Source: Eubacteriaceae bacterium UBA6119
Lineage (GTDB): Bacteria > Bacillota > Clostridia > Eubacteriales > UBA1433
NCBI GenBank assembly: GCA_002423395.1
Contig: DIVZ01000004.1
Coordinates: forward strand, 92,750 to 156,749
Direction: 5' to 3'
DNA length: 64,000 bases
Shown here: positions 52,820 through 61,674 of the stretch, piece after piece
Position numbering within the stretch: the stretch's first letter is position 1
Layout of the letters: every line of letters begins with the position of its first letter
Program-made: the position numbers and the translations under genes
The notes under the pieces: generated by a model
What the model was told of the DNA's origin: nothing
Seen by the model: only the letters and a program-made list of their open reading frames with translations
Databases searched by the model: none

Positions 52820-53725
52820 TTAATAAGCGTATTTTTCTTTATAGTTAACGCCTTCATTTATTTTCTTTATTACGTCCTTATCTGAGTTTGACGTTGAATC
52901 TAAAGTCGGGTCCATAAGCTTCCAGTCTTTTCCGTCAAACTGTATAATATTGTTAACCCAGCCTATATCTTTTATATAAACGCTTATCCATGCATGATAA
53001 ATATTTCCCATGTATCCGATAACCAGCTTTGTCGGAATTCCAAGCGAGCGCAGCATGCAGCACATAACGGCTGTATAATCAAAGCATATGCCCTTTTTCG
53101 TTTTTAATATATTGTCCACATCAGGTAAATAGCCCGATTTTACTGTTTGAGCTTTATCATAATCATACTTAAAATTATTAATAACATAATTATAAATAGT
53201 TGAAACTACTTCCAGCTCATCCTGCGCGTCTTTAGCAATTTCCTCAGCTTTTTTTACAGTTTGGCTGTCTTTTGTAAAATTAACATACTGGTTAGGATAT
53301 AAAAACGGAAGATATTCATTTTCTAATTTTACAGTTATCGATTTTTGATAAGCAAGAGCATATTGGCTGTTTACAACATTTTCAAAAACCTTAACTTTGT
53401 AAACTCCGTTTCCCTGTGTTAGAGGAAGTACGCTGTAACTGCCGTCTGCAGGTAAATCATATGTATAAGTATCTCCGTCTTTATTTATCTGGACTTTAAT
53501 TTTTTTGTCGGTCTCTGATTTAAATTTTACCATTATGTAGCCTTGGCTTATGTTCGACGCGTCTATTGTAACACTGCTGTTTTGATATACGATTTTATTG
53601 GAATTTACAGGCGTAAGCACATTTGTTTTAAACAGTCCCTGTGCTTTATTACCCGATGAACACGCAGTTATTAATAAAACGAGAATAATCATCAATATAA
53701 AAATAACTTTTTTTGTATGCTTCAT
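52820..53725 (-). CDS. Transglutaminase-like lipoprotein
   Basis: The 301-residue protein begins with a lipoprotein signal (MKHTKKVIFILMIILVLLITAC, lipobox LITAC). A region of about 150 residues follows, then a transglutaminase-like core with the Cys-His-Asp triad: GICFDYTAVMCCMLRSLGIPTKL, YHAWISVYI and LMDPTLDS. Such proteins act outside the cytoplasm as peptidases or crosslinkers. AGGAGAGG precedes the ATG at 53725; an in-frame ATG 19 codons earlier is unsupported. It is a single gene, convergent with the hom operon. Confidence 0.85.
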   Translation of the reverse strand: MKHTKKVIFILMIILVLLITACSSGNKAQGLFKTNVLTPVNSNKIVYQNSSVTIDASNISQGYIMVKFKSETDKKIKVQINKDGDTYTYDLPADGSYSVLPLTQGNGVYKVKVFENVVNSQYALAYQKSITVKLENEYLPFLYPNQYVNFTKDSQTVKKAEEIAKDAQDELEVVSTIYNYVINNFKYDYDKAQTVKSGYLPDVDNILKTKKGICFDYTAVMCCMLRSLGIPTKLVIGYMGNIYHAWISVYIKDIGWVNNIIQFDGKDWKLMDPTLDSTSNSDKDVIKKINEGVNYKEKYAY

Positions 53726-53879
53726 ATACCTCTCCTGTAATGTCACATTATATTTGTATATATTATACATATAATAACACAAAATGACAAAATAAGTAAT
53801 AAAACGGTAATATACTATTTATTTTATCTTGTATTTAATATATAGCTTTGTTAAAATCATATAAAATATCGTAATAATT

Positions 53880-53888
53880 TGATACAAT
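53880..53888 (+). promoter_or_regulatory. Extended -10 promoter of the pilus-like operon
   Basis: TG-A-TACAAT (53880-53888) fits an extended -10. No clear -35 is seen. It lies 38 bases upstream of the pilC-like start. Confidence 0.4.
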
Positions 53889-53926
53889 ATGTCATATACA
53901 AATCAATACTGCAAAGGTTTAACTGT

Positions 53927-54985
53927 ATGGATATAATAAAAACAAAAAAAGCGCTGTCATTTACATACTTATCGTCATTTTGCATGGAACTGGCGTTGAT
54001 TCTCAATGCCGGAATTTCGATAAATGACGGTCTGACAATACTGTATGAAGACGAAAATGACAAGCAATCAAAACAATTGCTGGAACATATAAGCAGCGAA
54101 GTAAATGACGGCAGGCAGCTTGATGCAGTGTTAAAAGAAGACGTGCGGTTTCCGTCATATATGACCCACATGATAGAAATCGGCTCACAAACAGGCAAAC
54201 TTGAACAGGTTTTAAGAAACCTTGCGGCTTATTATAATAATCAGGAAAACATAAAAAATCATATCAGAAATGCGGTAATTTATCCCTCTGTGCTTCTGTT
54301 ATTAATGCTTATTGTCATATTCCTTCTAATTACTAAGGTGCTGCCATTGTTTGCAGGCGTATTCACCCAGCTCGGAAGCAGCCTCTCGCCTCTCGCGCAA
54401 ATATTGCTTTCTATAGGAAGTGGCATACAAAACTATATTGCAGTTATTGTAATTGTATTACTAGCGCTTATAGTTGCTTCAATTATAGTTTTTACAAATA
54501 GTAAACTACGAGATGCCTTTAATAAAAAAATCGTAACATCAATATTTTCAAAAAGAAAAGTATCAATTATTATCTCATCAGCAAAATTTGCAGACGCCTT
54601 GAGTATTTGCATGTCATGCGGAATGGATATTGACAAATCGCTTCAGCTAACATCTAAAATAAATACAAATCCGACATTGGCAAAAAAAATAAACGATTGT
54701 ATTGCACTGCTTGCACAAGGCGTATCTTCTTCGGAAGCATTTATTAAATCGCAGATATTCTCAAGCCTGTATGGCCGTATGCTTGTCGTAGGCTACAAAA
54801 CAGGAAGCGCTGATGAAGTCATGCGCGAAATTGCAGTCAAACTTCAAACTCAAGCTTGGGATGAAATTAACTCAAGCATAAACCGGGTTGAACCTGCTTT
54901 AGTTATTATATTATCAGTAATCGTGGGCGTCATTTTACTCTCTGTAATGATTCCGCTTATGAGCATCATGTCTGCAATAGGTTAA
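53927..54985 (+). CDS. PilC/GspF family inner-membrane platform protein
   Basis: The 352-residue protein is a type II secretion/type IV pilus platform protein. It has two cytoplasmic repeats, SSFCMELALILNAGISINDGL and SAKFADALSICMSCGMDIDKSL, each followed by hydrophobic segments, and ends with VEPALVIILSVIVGVILLSVMIPLMS. It organises pilin assembly with a cytoplasmic ATPase. The ATG at 53927 has AAAGG 9 bases upstream. It is the first gene of an operon with four small membrane proteins and a PilT-type ATPase. Confidence 0.88.
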   Translation: MDIIKTKKALSFTYLSSFCMELALILNAGISINDGLTILYEDENDKQSKQLLEHISSEVNDGRQLDAVLKEDVRFPSYMTHMIEIGSQTGKLEQVLRNLAAYYNNQENIKNHIRNAVIYPSVLLLLMLIVIFLLITKVLPLFAGVFTQLGSSLSPLAQILLSIGSGIQNYIAVIVIVLLALIVASIIVFTNSKLRDAFNKKIVTSIFSKRKVSIIISSAKFADALSICMSCGMDIDKSLQLTSKINTNPTLAKKINDCIALLAQGVSSSEAFIKSQIFSSLYGRMLVVGYKTGSADEVMREIAVKLQTQAWDEINSSINRVEPALVIILSVIVGVILLSVMIPLMSIMSAIG

Positions 54986-54991
54986 GAGCAA

Positions 54992-55324
54992 ATGAACAGT
55001 GAATCAAGTAAACTAATGAAAATATTAACGCTGCTGTACATGTTCATAAAACCCGCAATTATATTCCTGCTCTTCCTGCTTATGTTTATATGGGGGATAC
55101 AAATCACTAACCAAAGCAGCAGAAAAGAAGATATAAGCGCGGCAGAAAAAAGCATTCAAAAAGCGGCTGTGACATGTTACGCAATAGAAGGCAGGTATCC
55201 CCCCAGCTATGAATACTTAAAACAAAATTACCCAATTGATATAAATACCGATAAATACGCCGTTTTTTATTCTGTATTTGCATCAAATATAATGCCTGAC
55301 ATTACTGTTTTAGAGAAGCAATAA
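54992..55324 (+). CDS. Small pilus-operon membrane protein
   Basis: The 110-residue protein has one hydrophobic segment (about 13-38) followed by a pilin-like soluble part: AAVTCYAIEGRYPPSYEYLKQNYPI and a C-terminal SNIMPDITVL. I recall similar small proteins in pilus-like operons of Lachnospiraceae, though they carry no assigned function. It lacks a prepilin cleavage motif. It starts 6 bases after the pilC-like stop with a weak ribosome-binding site, so coupling is likely. Confidence 0.6.
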   Translation: MNSESSKLMKILTLLYMFIKPAIIFLLFLLMFIWGIQITNQSSRKEDISAAEKSIQKAAVTCYAIEGRYPPSYEYLKQNYPIDINTDKYAVFYSVFASNIMPDITVLEKQ

Positions 55325-55343
55325 GACAAAAGGATACCATTTT

Positions 55344-55820
55344 ATGAACGTTAAAAAACAAAATCATACTGTCGACACGGTCTTTATAATTACAATTTTT
55401 TTGGTATTTGTAATGTCAACTTTTTTTGTACTCGCAACAGGAGCAAACATTTATAAAAATATCTCCGGCAGAATAGATAAAAGATTTAATGAAACAACTT
55501 CGCTTTCATATATTTCTAATAAAGTATTATCTTACAACGAGAGAGGCAAAGTATATATTTCCAAATTAGACGACATTCAAGCACTCACGCTTGAACAATC
55601 TATAAGCGGCGAAAAATACGTAACTATGCTGTATTATTATAATGGCAAGCTAATGGAGATAACCTGCAAAAAAGCAGAAATTTTTGCAAAAGGAGACGGC
55701 GCTGATATATTGGATATATCAGGTCTGGAGTTTGAATACATATCAGATAATTTACTGAAAATAACGGTATATAACAGCGATATTAAAAATGATATGTTTA
55801 TTTATTTGAACTGCAATTAA
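55344..55820 (+). CDS. DUF4860-like membrane protein
   Basis: The 158-residue protein has one N-terminal hydrophobic segment (FIITIFLVFVMSTFFVLATGA), then a soluble part with KVYISKLDDIQAL, VTMLYYYNGKLMEI and the C-terminal YNSDIKNDMFIYLNCN. It matches a clostridial family found in pilus-like operons (DUF4860, from memory). The N terminus resembles pseudopilins but has no cleavage motif. AAAGGAT precedes the ATG. It is the third gene of the operon. Confidence 0.6.
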   Translation: MNVKKQNHTVDTVFIITIFLVFVMSTFFVLATGANIYKNISGRIDKRFNETTSLSYISNKVLSYNERGKVYISKLDDIQALTLEQSISGEKYVTMLYYYNGKLMEITCKKAEIFAKGDGADILDISGLEFEYISDNLLKITVYNSDIKNDMFIYLNCN

Positions 55821-55841
55821 CTTTAATATAAAGAGGCAAAT

Positions 55842-56270
55842 ATGCATACCCAACAAACATCCAGAAAATCAAGTCTGTTTTTAATGGAACTGATAATCGT
55901 TCTTTTTTTCTTCGCTCTGTGCTCTGCCGTGTGTGTAAATATGTTTGCTAAAGCAAATATTATTAACCGGCAAAGCTATGAGCTTAATAAAAGTATTATA
56001 GCCGCTCAAAACGCCGCCCAATGTTTTAAGGCGGCAAATTCTAATACCGGAAAATTGGCAGATTTGCTCGGCGGAGCGGCTGATGCTAACGCGGTGAAAA
56101 TAGGGTATGATAAAAACTGGCAAACCACACAGACTGAAAATGCTGTTTATATATTGAACATAAATATAAAGAAAAGTAACGGCAATTTGAATAAGGCTGA
56201 TATTACCGTATCCAAAGCAGATAAAGTGATTTATTCTTTAGAAGTAAATCATTTAAGGAAAACGCCATGA
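55842..56270 (+). CDS. Pseudopilin-like protein
   Basis: The 142-residue protein has a prepilin-like N terminus, SSLFLMELIIVLFFFALCSAVC, with Glu in the position of the +5 glutamate of mature pilins. The usual Gly before the cleavage site is Ser instead. The remaining 110 residues carry no known domain. If processed, it would be a minor pilin or assembly factor. AAGAGGC precedes the ATG. Its stop codon overlaps the start of the next gene by four bases. Confidence 0.65.
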   Translation: MHTQQTSRKSSLFLMELIIVLFFFALCSAVCVNMFAKANIINRQSYELNKSIIAAQNAAQCFKAANSNTGKLADLLGGAADANAVKIGYDKNWQTTQTENAVYILNINIKKSNGNLNKADITVSKADKVIYSLEVNHLRKTP

Positions 56271-56731
56271 ATACAAAATACAGATTTGGTATGAATGTAG
56301 GCAGCGCTTCCCTTGTATTGATATTCGCCATTTTATGTCTGACGCTGTTTGCAACGCTTACATTGCTTTGCGCAAAAAATGAAATGAATCTTACAAATAA
56401 ATATTCAGAGTCTGTAACGCAGTACTATGCCGCTGACAGTAAAGCGGAAGAAAATTTACAGATTATACAAGAAATTTTTTCATCGGCAAATAAAACAAAT
56501 GCAGACAAAACCTCATATATTATTACTCAGTGCAAAAAATACAATTTTACATATGTTCAAAAAAATAATAAAATATATATTACATTCAATGAAAATATAA
56601 ATGCGCAGCAGGTTTTGCATGTTACTGTAAAAGTAAATTCAATTATCGATAACGAGTTTGAAATAATTCAATGGAAAAAAATAAATATAAATGAAATAGA
56701 CATTGATGAAAATATTAATGTTTATAAATAA
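56267..56731 (+). CDS. Pilus-operon membrane protein, PilX/GspK-like position
   Basis: The 154-residue protein begins NVGSASLVLIFAILCLTLFATLTLLCAKNE, a hydrophobic segment that could be a pilin-like anchor. A helical, Asn-rich soluble part follows (TQYYAADSKAEENLQIIQEIF). The AADxKAEE element resembles the region after the anchor in PilX- or GspK-type proteins, but similarity is faint. It is translationally coupled to the gene before. It lies just upstream of the PilT-type ATPase gene, separated by 13 bases. Confidence 0.55.
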   Translation: MNTKYRFGMNVGSASLVLIFAILCLTLFATLTLLCAKNEMNLTNKYSESVTQYYAADSKAEENLQIIQEIFSSANKTNADKTSYIITQCKKYNFTYVQKNNKIYITFNENINAQQVLHVTVKVNSIIDNEFEIIQWKKININEIDIDENINVYK

Positions 56732-56744
56732 TAAAAGGTGAAGT

Positions 56745-57800
56745 ATGAATTTAAGTGATGTATTAAATAATGCGGTATTACAAAAAGCGTCGGACATTTT
56801 CATAATTGCAGGTCAGCCGATTTCTTATAAAATAGACGGACAAATTATTACAATACATGAAAACAAGGTTACCCCTGATGATTCAAGTAAATTGATTGAA
56901 GAGATATATACGCTTGCAAACCGTTCAATAGATGATTTTCTTAAATCAGGCGATGATGACTTTTCATTAACAATACGCGGACTTTCACGTTTCAGAGTAT
57001 GCACTTTCAGACAGCGCGGCTCAGTAGCGGCAGTAATAAGAGTCATAATATTCGGTCTTCCCGACTATCAGGATTTAAACATACCGCAAAGCGTTATGGA
57101 TATTGCTTCTGTTCAAAAGGGTCTTGTATTATTTACCGGACCTGCGGGAAGCGGTAAGACTACAACGCTTGCATGTATTATTGATAAAATTAACAAAGAG
57201 CGAAATAACCATATAATCACATTAGAAGACCCTATAGAATATCTTCACAGCAATAAAAAAAGTATTATTTCGCAACGCGAAATTCATACTGACACGGCAG
57301 GTTATCTGCCTGCTCTAAGAGCATCGTTAAGGCAGTCGCCCGACGTTGTTTTACTCGGCGAAATGCGCGATTACGAAACTGTTCAGACTGCAATTACGGC
57401 ATCGGAAACAGGACATTTAATTATTTCTACTTTGCATACATCAAACGCCGCGAATACAATTGACAGAATAATAGATGTATTCCCGGCATCTCAGCAGCAG
57501 CAGATAAGATTTCAGCTATCAATGGTGTTAAAGGCGGTTGTAAGCCAGCAGTTAGTGCCTTTAATACATGGCGGCAATGTTCCTGCATTTGAAATTATGT
57601 ATGTAAACAGCGCCATACAAAACATGATAAGAGAATCAAAAACACATCAAATTTACACAGTAATAAACTCATCTTCTTCTGCGGGTATGTGCAGTATGGA
57701 CAAAAGCCTTTTAGAGTTGTACAATAAAGGCAGGATAACAAAAGAGGATGCGCTGCGTTACAGCCATAATCCAGAGTTTATTGAAAAAAAATTCTTATAA
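56745..57800 (+). CDS. PilT-type twitching/secretion ATPase
   Basis: The 351-residue ATPase has PilT family features: the start SDVLNNAVLQKASDIFIIAGQP, Walker A GPAGSGKTTT, an Asp box (IITLEDPIEYLH), Walker B VVLLGEMRD, a His box (GHLIISTLHTSNAA) and the C-terminal MIRE motif. PilT normally powers pilus retraction; extension needs PilB, absent here. Whether this protein acts as the sole motor of this system is an open question. AAGGTG precedes the ATG. It is followed by two regulator genes that may be co-transcribed. Confidence 0.9.
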   Translation: MNLSDVLNNAVLQKASDIFIIAGQPISYKIDGQIITIHENKVTPDDSSKLIEEIYTLANRSIDDFLKSGDDDFSLTIRGLSRFRVCTFRQRGSVAAVIRVIIFGLPDYQDLNIPQSVMDIASVQKGLVLFTGPAGSGKTTTLACIIDKINKERNNHIITLEDPIEYLHSNKKSIISQREIHTDTAGYLPALRASLRQSPDVVLLGEMRDYETVQTAITASETGHLIISTLHTSNAANTIDRIIDVFPASQQQQIRFQLSMVLKAVVSQQLVPLIHGGNVPAFEIMYVNSAIQNMIRESKTHQIYTVINSSSSAGMCSMDKSLLELYNKGRITKEDALRYSHNPEFIEKKFL

Positions 57801-57815
57801 GTACGGCAGGTATAT

Positions 57816-59030
57816 ATGACTAATTCGATAAAAATTAATTTGTTTGGAGGCATGTCAGTTGAAGTTGATAATAACTTACTATTAAACAGTAACAGCAAGT
57901 TATATCAGCATTGGAAACTTTTAGCTTATTTAGTTTTGCATAAAGACACTTCTCTTGCCGCAAAACAAATAATATACGCAATGTACGGCGAATATGAAGA
58001 TTCCGTAAATGCTCAGAATACGCTAAAAAATACTGTATATTGCCTTCGCAAGGAATTGGGCGACAATTCTTTTGTTTTGTTTAATAACGGCAGTTATAAA
58101 TGGAATGAAGAAAATAGTATTTTATTGGATATAGATAAGTTCAATAATTTAATTCAGTCGTTAAGCCAGTCAGATGATATAGATTATAAGAAATCTTTAT
58201 ATAAAAGTATTATAGATTTGTATAAAGGCGATATTTTGCCTCAGCTGCAAAAAGATAAATGGGCTGCTGATTTATCACAGTATTATAGGCAGAAATTTAC
58301 CAAGGCTGTTTTGGAATATCTGGAAATTTTATTTGACAATAAGCAATATAATGAAATTCTTGCTGTTGCAAACCATGCTACCAATATAGATACATATAAT
58401 GAATATTTTTATTTATATATGTTTAAAGCTCTGTATTTTATGAATATGAATACTTTAATAGTAAGTACTTATATGCAGATAAATAAAATTATTAACAATG
58501 ACTTCTCATCGGAAGCAGCAAATGAAATACAGAAAATATATGAAGACGCGAATAAAAAACTAAATAAAATAGAACTTGATATCGCGGTAATAAAAGATAC
58601 CTTAAAAGAAACAACATTTGATAACTCACCTATAAAAGGTCCGTTCTTCTGCGGCTTTGAAGTGTTTAAGCAGATGTATCAATTCAACGTAAGAGCGGCC
58701 GCCAGAGAAGAACGCGCAATTATATTGATGCTCTTAACAGTAACTGATAAAAGCGATAAAGTCCCCGATAATAAGATTTTGCTTGATGCAATGCTTGAGT
58801 TAAGAGAGGTTCTTACAAACACAATAAGAAAAAATGATATATTTACTCAATACAGCAAGGCTCAGTATCTGCTTATGCTGTCTACTGATGCGGCAGATAA
58901 AGCTCAGATTGCTTTTAGCAGAATTAAAAATAATTTTATCGATTATTTAAATATAAATCAGCTCAATCTTATTTCAAAATTGAGCATGCAAGACTTTGAC
59001 GAAGCTAAAAAAATGACGGAAATGCAGTGA
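57816..59030 (+). CDS. Winged-helix/BTAD regulator with GGDEF-like tail (first paralogue)
   Basis: The 404-residue protein starts with a winged-helix domain (INLFGGMSVEVD; HWKLLAYLVLHKD; ALKNTVYCLRKELG in the sister protein). A bacterial transcriptional activator (BTAD, TPR-like) domain follows, about 100-230. The C-terminal 140 residues have a degenerate diguanylate-cyclase-like pattern: LREVLTNTIRKNDIFTQYSKAQYLLML. No GGDEF active-site glycine-aspartate motif is present, so it may sense rather than make a nucleotide. GGCAGG precedes the ATG. It follows the PilT-type gene by 15 bases, so it may be co-transcribed. Confidence 0.72.
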   Translation: MTNSIKINLFGGMSVEVDNNLLLNSNSKLYQHWKLLAYLVLHKDTSLAAKQIIYAMYGEYEDSVNAQNTLKNTVYCLRKELGDNSFVLFNNGSYKWNEENSILLDIDKFNNLIQSLSQSDDIDYKKSLYKSIIDLYKGDILPQLQKDKWAADLSQYYRQKFTKAVLEYLEILFDNKQYNEILAVANHATNIDTYNEYFYLYMFKALYFMNMNTLIVSTYMQINKIINNDFSSEAANEIQKIYEDANKKLNKIELDIAVIKDTLKETTFDNSPIKGPFFCGFEVFKQMYQFNVRAAAREERAIILMLLTVTDKSDKVPDNKILLDAMLELREVLTNTIRKNDIFTQYSKAQYLLMLSTDAADKAQIAFSRIKNNFIDYLNINQLNLISKLSMQDFDEAKKMTEMQ

Positions 59031-59079
59031 TAGTAACATAATAGGAATTCTTAGATTATTTATTTAAGAAGGTGTAAAA

Positions 59080-60261
59080 ATGAACCATACAATTAAAATT
59101 AATTTATTTGGCGGTATGTCAGTCGAAGCAGATGATAAAATGCTTTTAAGAGGCGCGGGTAAATTGCATAAACATTGGAAATTGCTCGCTTATCTTGTAA
59201 CTCATAAAAATACTCTTTTATCTACAATACGATTGATGGATGTTATGTATAGTGAAGATGAAGATATAGCTAATCCTCAAGGCGCTCTTAAAAACACCGT
59301 TTACTGTTTAAGAAAAGAACTGGGAGATGCTTCATTTATACTGTTTTGTGAAGGCAGTTACAAATGGAATAACGAGAATACTTTATATCTTGATATAGAA
59401 ATCTTTGAAAACCTGATTCAAAGATTAGATTTGGGCGAAGATAAAACAAGCATATATAAAAAAATACTTGAACTTTATAAAGGAGATTTTCTGCCGCAGC
59501 TTAGCAGTGAGGAGTGGGTAATTCAGCACTCAACTTATTACAAGAAAAAGTATATTGACGCTGTTTTAGACTATCTGTCAATATTATTTGACAGACAGCA
59601 ATATAACGAAATTCTTACTGTAACGAATACCGCGTGTTTTGTCGACCCGTATAACGAAGATTTTTATCTCTATATGTTTAAAGCTTTAAGCAATTTAAAT
59701 ATGAATAAAGTTATTGTTAATTCTTATTTCAGAGTAAGCAGAATATTCTCGGATGAACTCGGAGTGGATCTGAGCAGTGAAATAAAAGAAATTTACGCAA
59801 AAGCAAGTAAAAAAGTAAATAAAATAGAACATGATATTCTTATTATTAAAGAAGATTTACGTGAAGCCACAAAAGATCAGACTCCTATAAGAGGCTCATA
59901 TTTCTGCAGCTATGAGGTTTTTAAACAAATGTATCAAATGGTAGCAAGAGCCGCCGACAGAGAAAAAAGATCAATAGTCTTGTTGCTTATTACAATACTT
60001 GACTTAAAAGGCAATATCCCCGATAATCCCATACTTAAAAACGCAATGTTTGAATTAAGGGAAGTAATAAAAAAATCGTTGCGCAAAGGCGATACTTTTG
60101 CTCAATACAGCAAAGCTCAATTTATTTTAATGCTGTCAACCGAATCTATTGAAAAATCGGAAATAGTTATAAAGAGAATTGAAAAAAATTATGATATTTA
60201 TTTAAAACAAAATAAATTACAGGTTATAGCAAAAGTAAGTCTGCAGGATACAATCACATAA
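59080..60261 (+). CDS. Winged-helix/BTAD regulator with GGDEF-like tail (second paralogue)
   Basis: The 393-residue protein parallels the preceding regulator throughout: INLFGGMSVEADDKMLLRGAG, HKHWKLLAYLVTHKN, ALKNTVYCLRKELGD, YKWNNENTLYLDIE, IRGSYFCSYEVFKQMYQ and RKGDTFAQYSKAQFILML. The pair arose by tandem duplication and diverged. A heterodimer or two-input switch is possible. AAGAAGG precedes the ATG. A strong terminator ends the transcript. Confidence 0.72.
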   Translation: MNHTIKINLFGGMSVEADDKMLLRGAGKLHKHWKLLAYLVTHKNTLLSTIRLMDVMYSEDEDIANPQGALKNTVYCLRKELGDASFILFCEGSYKWNNENTLYLDIEIFENLIQRLDLGEDKTSIYKKILELYKGDFLPQLSSEEWVIQHSTYYKKKYIDAVLDYLSILFDRQQYNEILTVTNTACFVDPYNEDFYLYMFKALSNLNMNKVIVNSYFRVSRIFSDELGVDLSSEIKEIYAKASKKVNKIEHDILIIKEDLREATKDQTPIRGSYFCSYEVFKQMYQMVARAADREKRSIVLLLITILDLKGNIPDNPILKNAMFELREVIKKSLRKGDTFAQYSKAQFILMLSTESIEKSEIVIKRIEKNYDIYLKQNKLQVIAKVSLQDTIT

Positions 60262-60273
60262 TTTTAAAAACAC

Positions 60274-60299
60274 AGAAGACCTTTATAAAGGTCTTCTTT
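60274..60299 (+). terminator. Terminator of the pilus/regulator operon
   Basis: A perfect 10-base stem, AGAAGACCTT / AAGGTCTTCT, with loop TATA and a T tail, 13 bases past the stop. Confidence 0.9.
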
Positions 60300-60404
60300 T
60301 ATAATATTTTGAATAATCCGTAATATATGAGTTATCTTAAAATAAGTTCACAGCTTTTATTTATAATAACTAAATAATAATTTAATATTCTTTTATTACA
60401 CGAT

Positions 60405-60435
60405 AGTATATTCCCCAAAAAAATTTCATATTTAT
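60405..60435 (+). promoter_or_regulatory. SigE-like promoter of spoIIID
   Basis: AGTATATT (60405-60412), 14 bases, CATATTTAT (60427-60435). This resembles the SigE pattern, known to drive spoIIID early in the mother cell. It predicts a short leader before the GGGGGG ribosome-binding site. Confidence 0.5.
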
Positions 60436-60464
60436 TAATTAAGACAATTTGGGGGGAATCGTAT

Positions 60465-60716
60465 ATGAAAGATTATATTGCTCAAAGATGTTTAAGCGAA
60501 GCTGATTTTATATTAACTACCGGTTCAACTGTCAGAAAAACTGCAAAGAAGTTTATGATTAGTAAAAGTACCGTACATAAAGATATGACTGAGCGTTTGA
60601 TGGCTATTAATAAACAGTTGGCTATAAAAGTGCGAAAAATACTGGAAAAAAATAAATCTGAACGCCATATAAGAGGAGGTTTTGCGACTAAACAAAAATA
60701 TTCTGATATAAGATAA
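60465..60716 (+). CDS. spoIIID: Sporulation transcription factor SpoIIID
   Basis: The 83-residue protein matches SpoIIID throughout: DYIAQRCLSEADFILTTGSTVRKTAKKFMISKSTVHKDMTERL is the helix-turn-helix that binds DNA, followed by a basic tail. It is a mother-cell regulator acting with SigE and preparing SigK-dependent genes, here plausibly the collagen-like genes at 38874 and 39889. The ribosome-binding site GGGGGG lies 9 bases before the ATG. It is a single gene, and its length is normal. Confidence 0.95.
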   Translation: MKDYIAQRCLSEADFILTTGSTVRKTAKKFMISKSTVHKDMTERLMAINKQLAIKVRKILEKNKSERHIRGGFATKQKYSDIR

Positions 60717-60889
60717 CCTGTTGTGTTTTTTAAATATTATATATGGTACAATAATAATCAAAATATTATAAAATGCATTAATATTTTGGTTATTTTTTAT
60801 TTTTTCGATTTTATAAATAAATTTATAACATTCGACAAATTTTTATCTTACATATTAAATAATTAATATATATTTAGAGGTAATAAAAA

Positions 60890-61660
60890 ATGAAGACAAA
60901 TTTGCAGGTATCATTAATAGCGCATACACCGGATGCCGAAAAGATAATCGCGGCAGCTGCCAAGTTATGTTATTCCAATGCCGGAACTGATGAGATAATG
61001 GAAAATTTGGACAAGGCATCAACAGATAAATTTTTAAACATGATTATTTCGATGGGGCACATGTCTCCTATAGAACATGTGAGCTTTACATTTGCGGTAC
61101 AGGGAGTAAGCCGAACTCTTACTCACCAGCTGGTAAGACACAGAGTAGCCAGCTACTCTCAAAAATCTCAGAGATATGTTCGGGAAGGTCAGTTTGAGTA
61201 CATAATACCACCCGAAATTGAAAAAGAAAAAAACGCAGCAGCGATATTCGTAAAAAGCATGCAGGATGCGCAAAAAGCTTATGACGAAATAGCCGATATG
61301 CTCAAAGCAAAATATGAAAAAGAATTAACAGAGCGGGGAATTAGCGAAAAAGCGGCAAAAAGCGCAGCTGAAAAAAAAGCAATTGAAGACGCAAGATACG
61401 TTCTGCCAAATGCCTGTGAGACCAAAATAGTATTTACAATGAATGCCCGTGAACTGCTTCATTTCGCTCGTCTGAGAGGCTGCGAACGTGCTCAATGGGA
61501 AATAAGACAGCTTACACAAGAAATGATAAAACAGCTTAAAGAAGTTGCCCCCACTGTTTTTAAATATGCAGGCCCTCCGTGTCTTACCAGCGCATGTCCC
61601 GAAGGCAAAATGAGCTGCGGCAAAATTGCAGAAAAAAGAAAACTTTTCAATATAGAATAA
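60890..61660 (+). CDS. thyX: FAD-dependent thymidylate synthase
   Basis: The 256-residue enzyme contains the ThyX motif [15 protein letters not shown] in the expected place, together with [14 protein letters not shown] and [25 protein letters not shown] text ([20 protein letters not shown]). It makes dTMP from dUMP using FAD, NADPH and methylenetetrahydrofolate. GAGGTAA precedes the ATG. It begins the conserved thyX-rlmB-yacP-sigH gene run, and its stop codon overlaps the rlmB ribosome-binding site. Confidence 0.95.
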   Translation: MKTNLQVSLIAHTPDAEKIIAAAAKLCYSNAGTDEIMENLDKASTDKFLNMIISMGHMSPIEHVSFTFAVQGVSRTLTHQLVRHRVASYSQKSQRYVREGQFEYIIPPEIEKEKNAAAIFVKSMQDAQKAYDEIADMLKAKYEKELTERGISEKAAKSAAEKKAIEDARYVLPNACETKIVFTMNARELLHFARLRGCERAQWEIRQLTQEMIKQLKEVAPTVFKYAGPPCLTSACPEGKMSCGKIAEKRKLFNIE

Positions 61661-61674
61661 GGAAGATAAATTTA

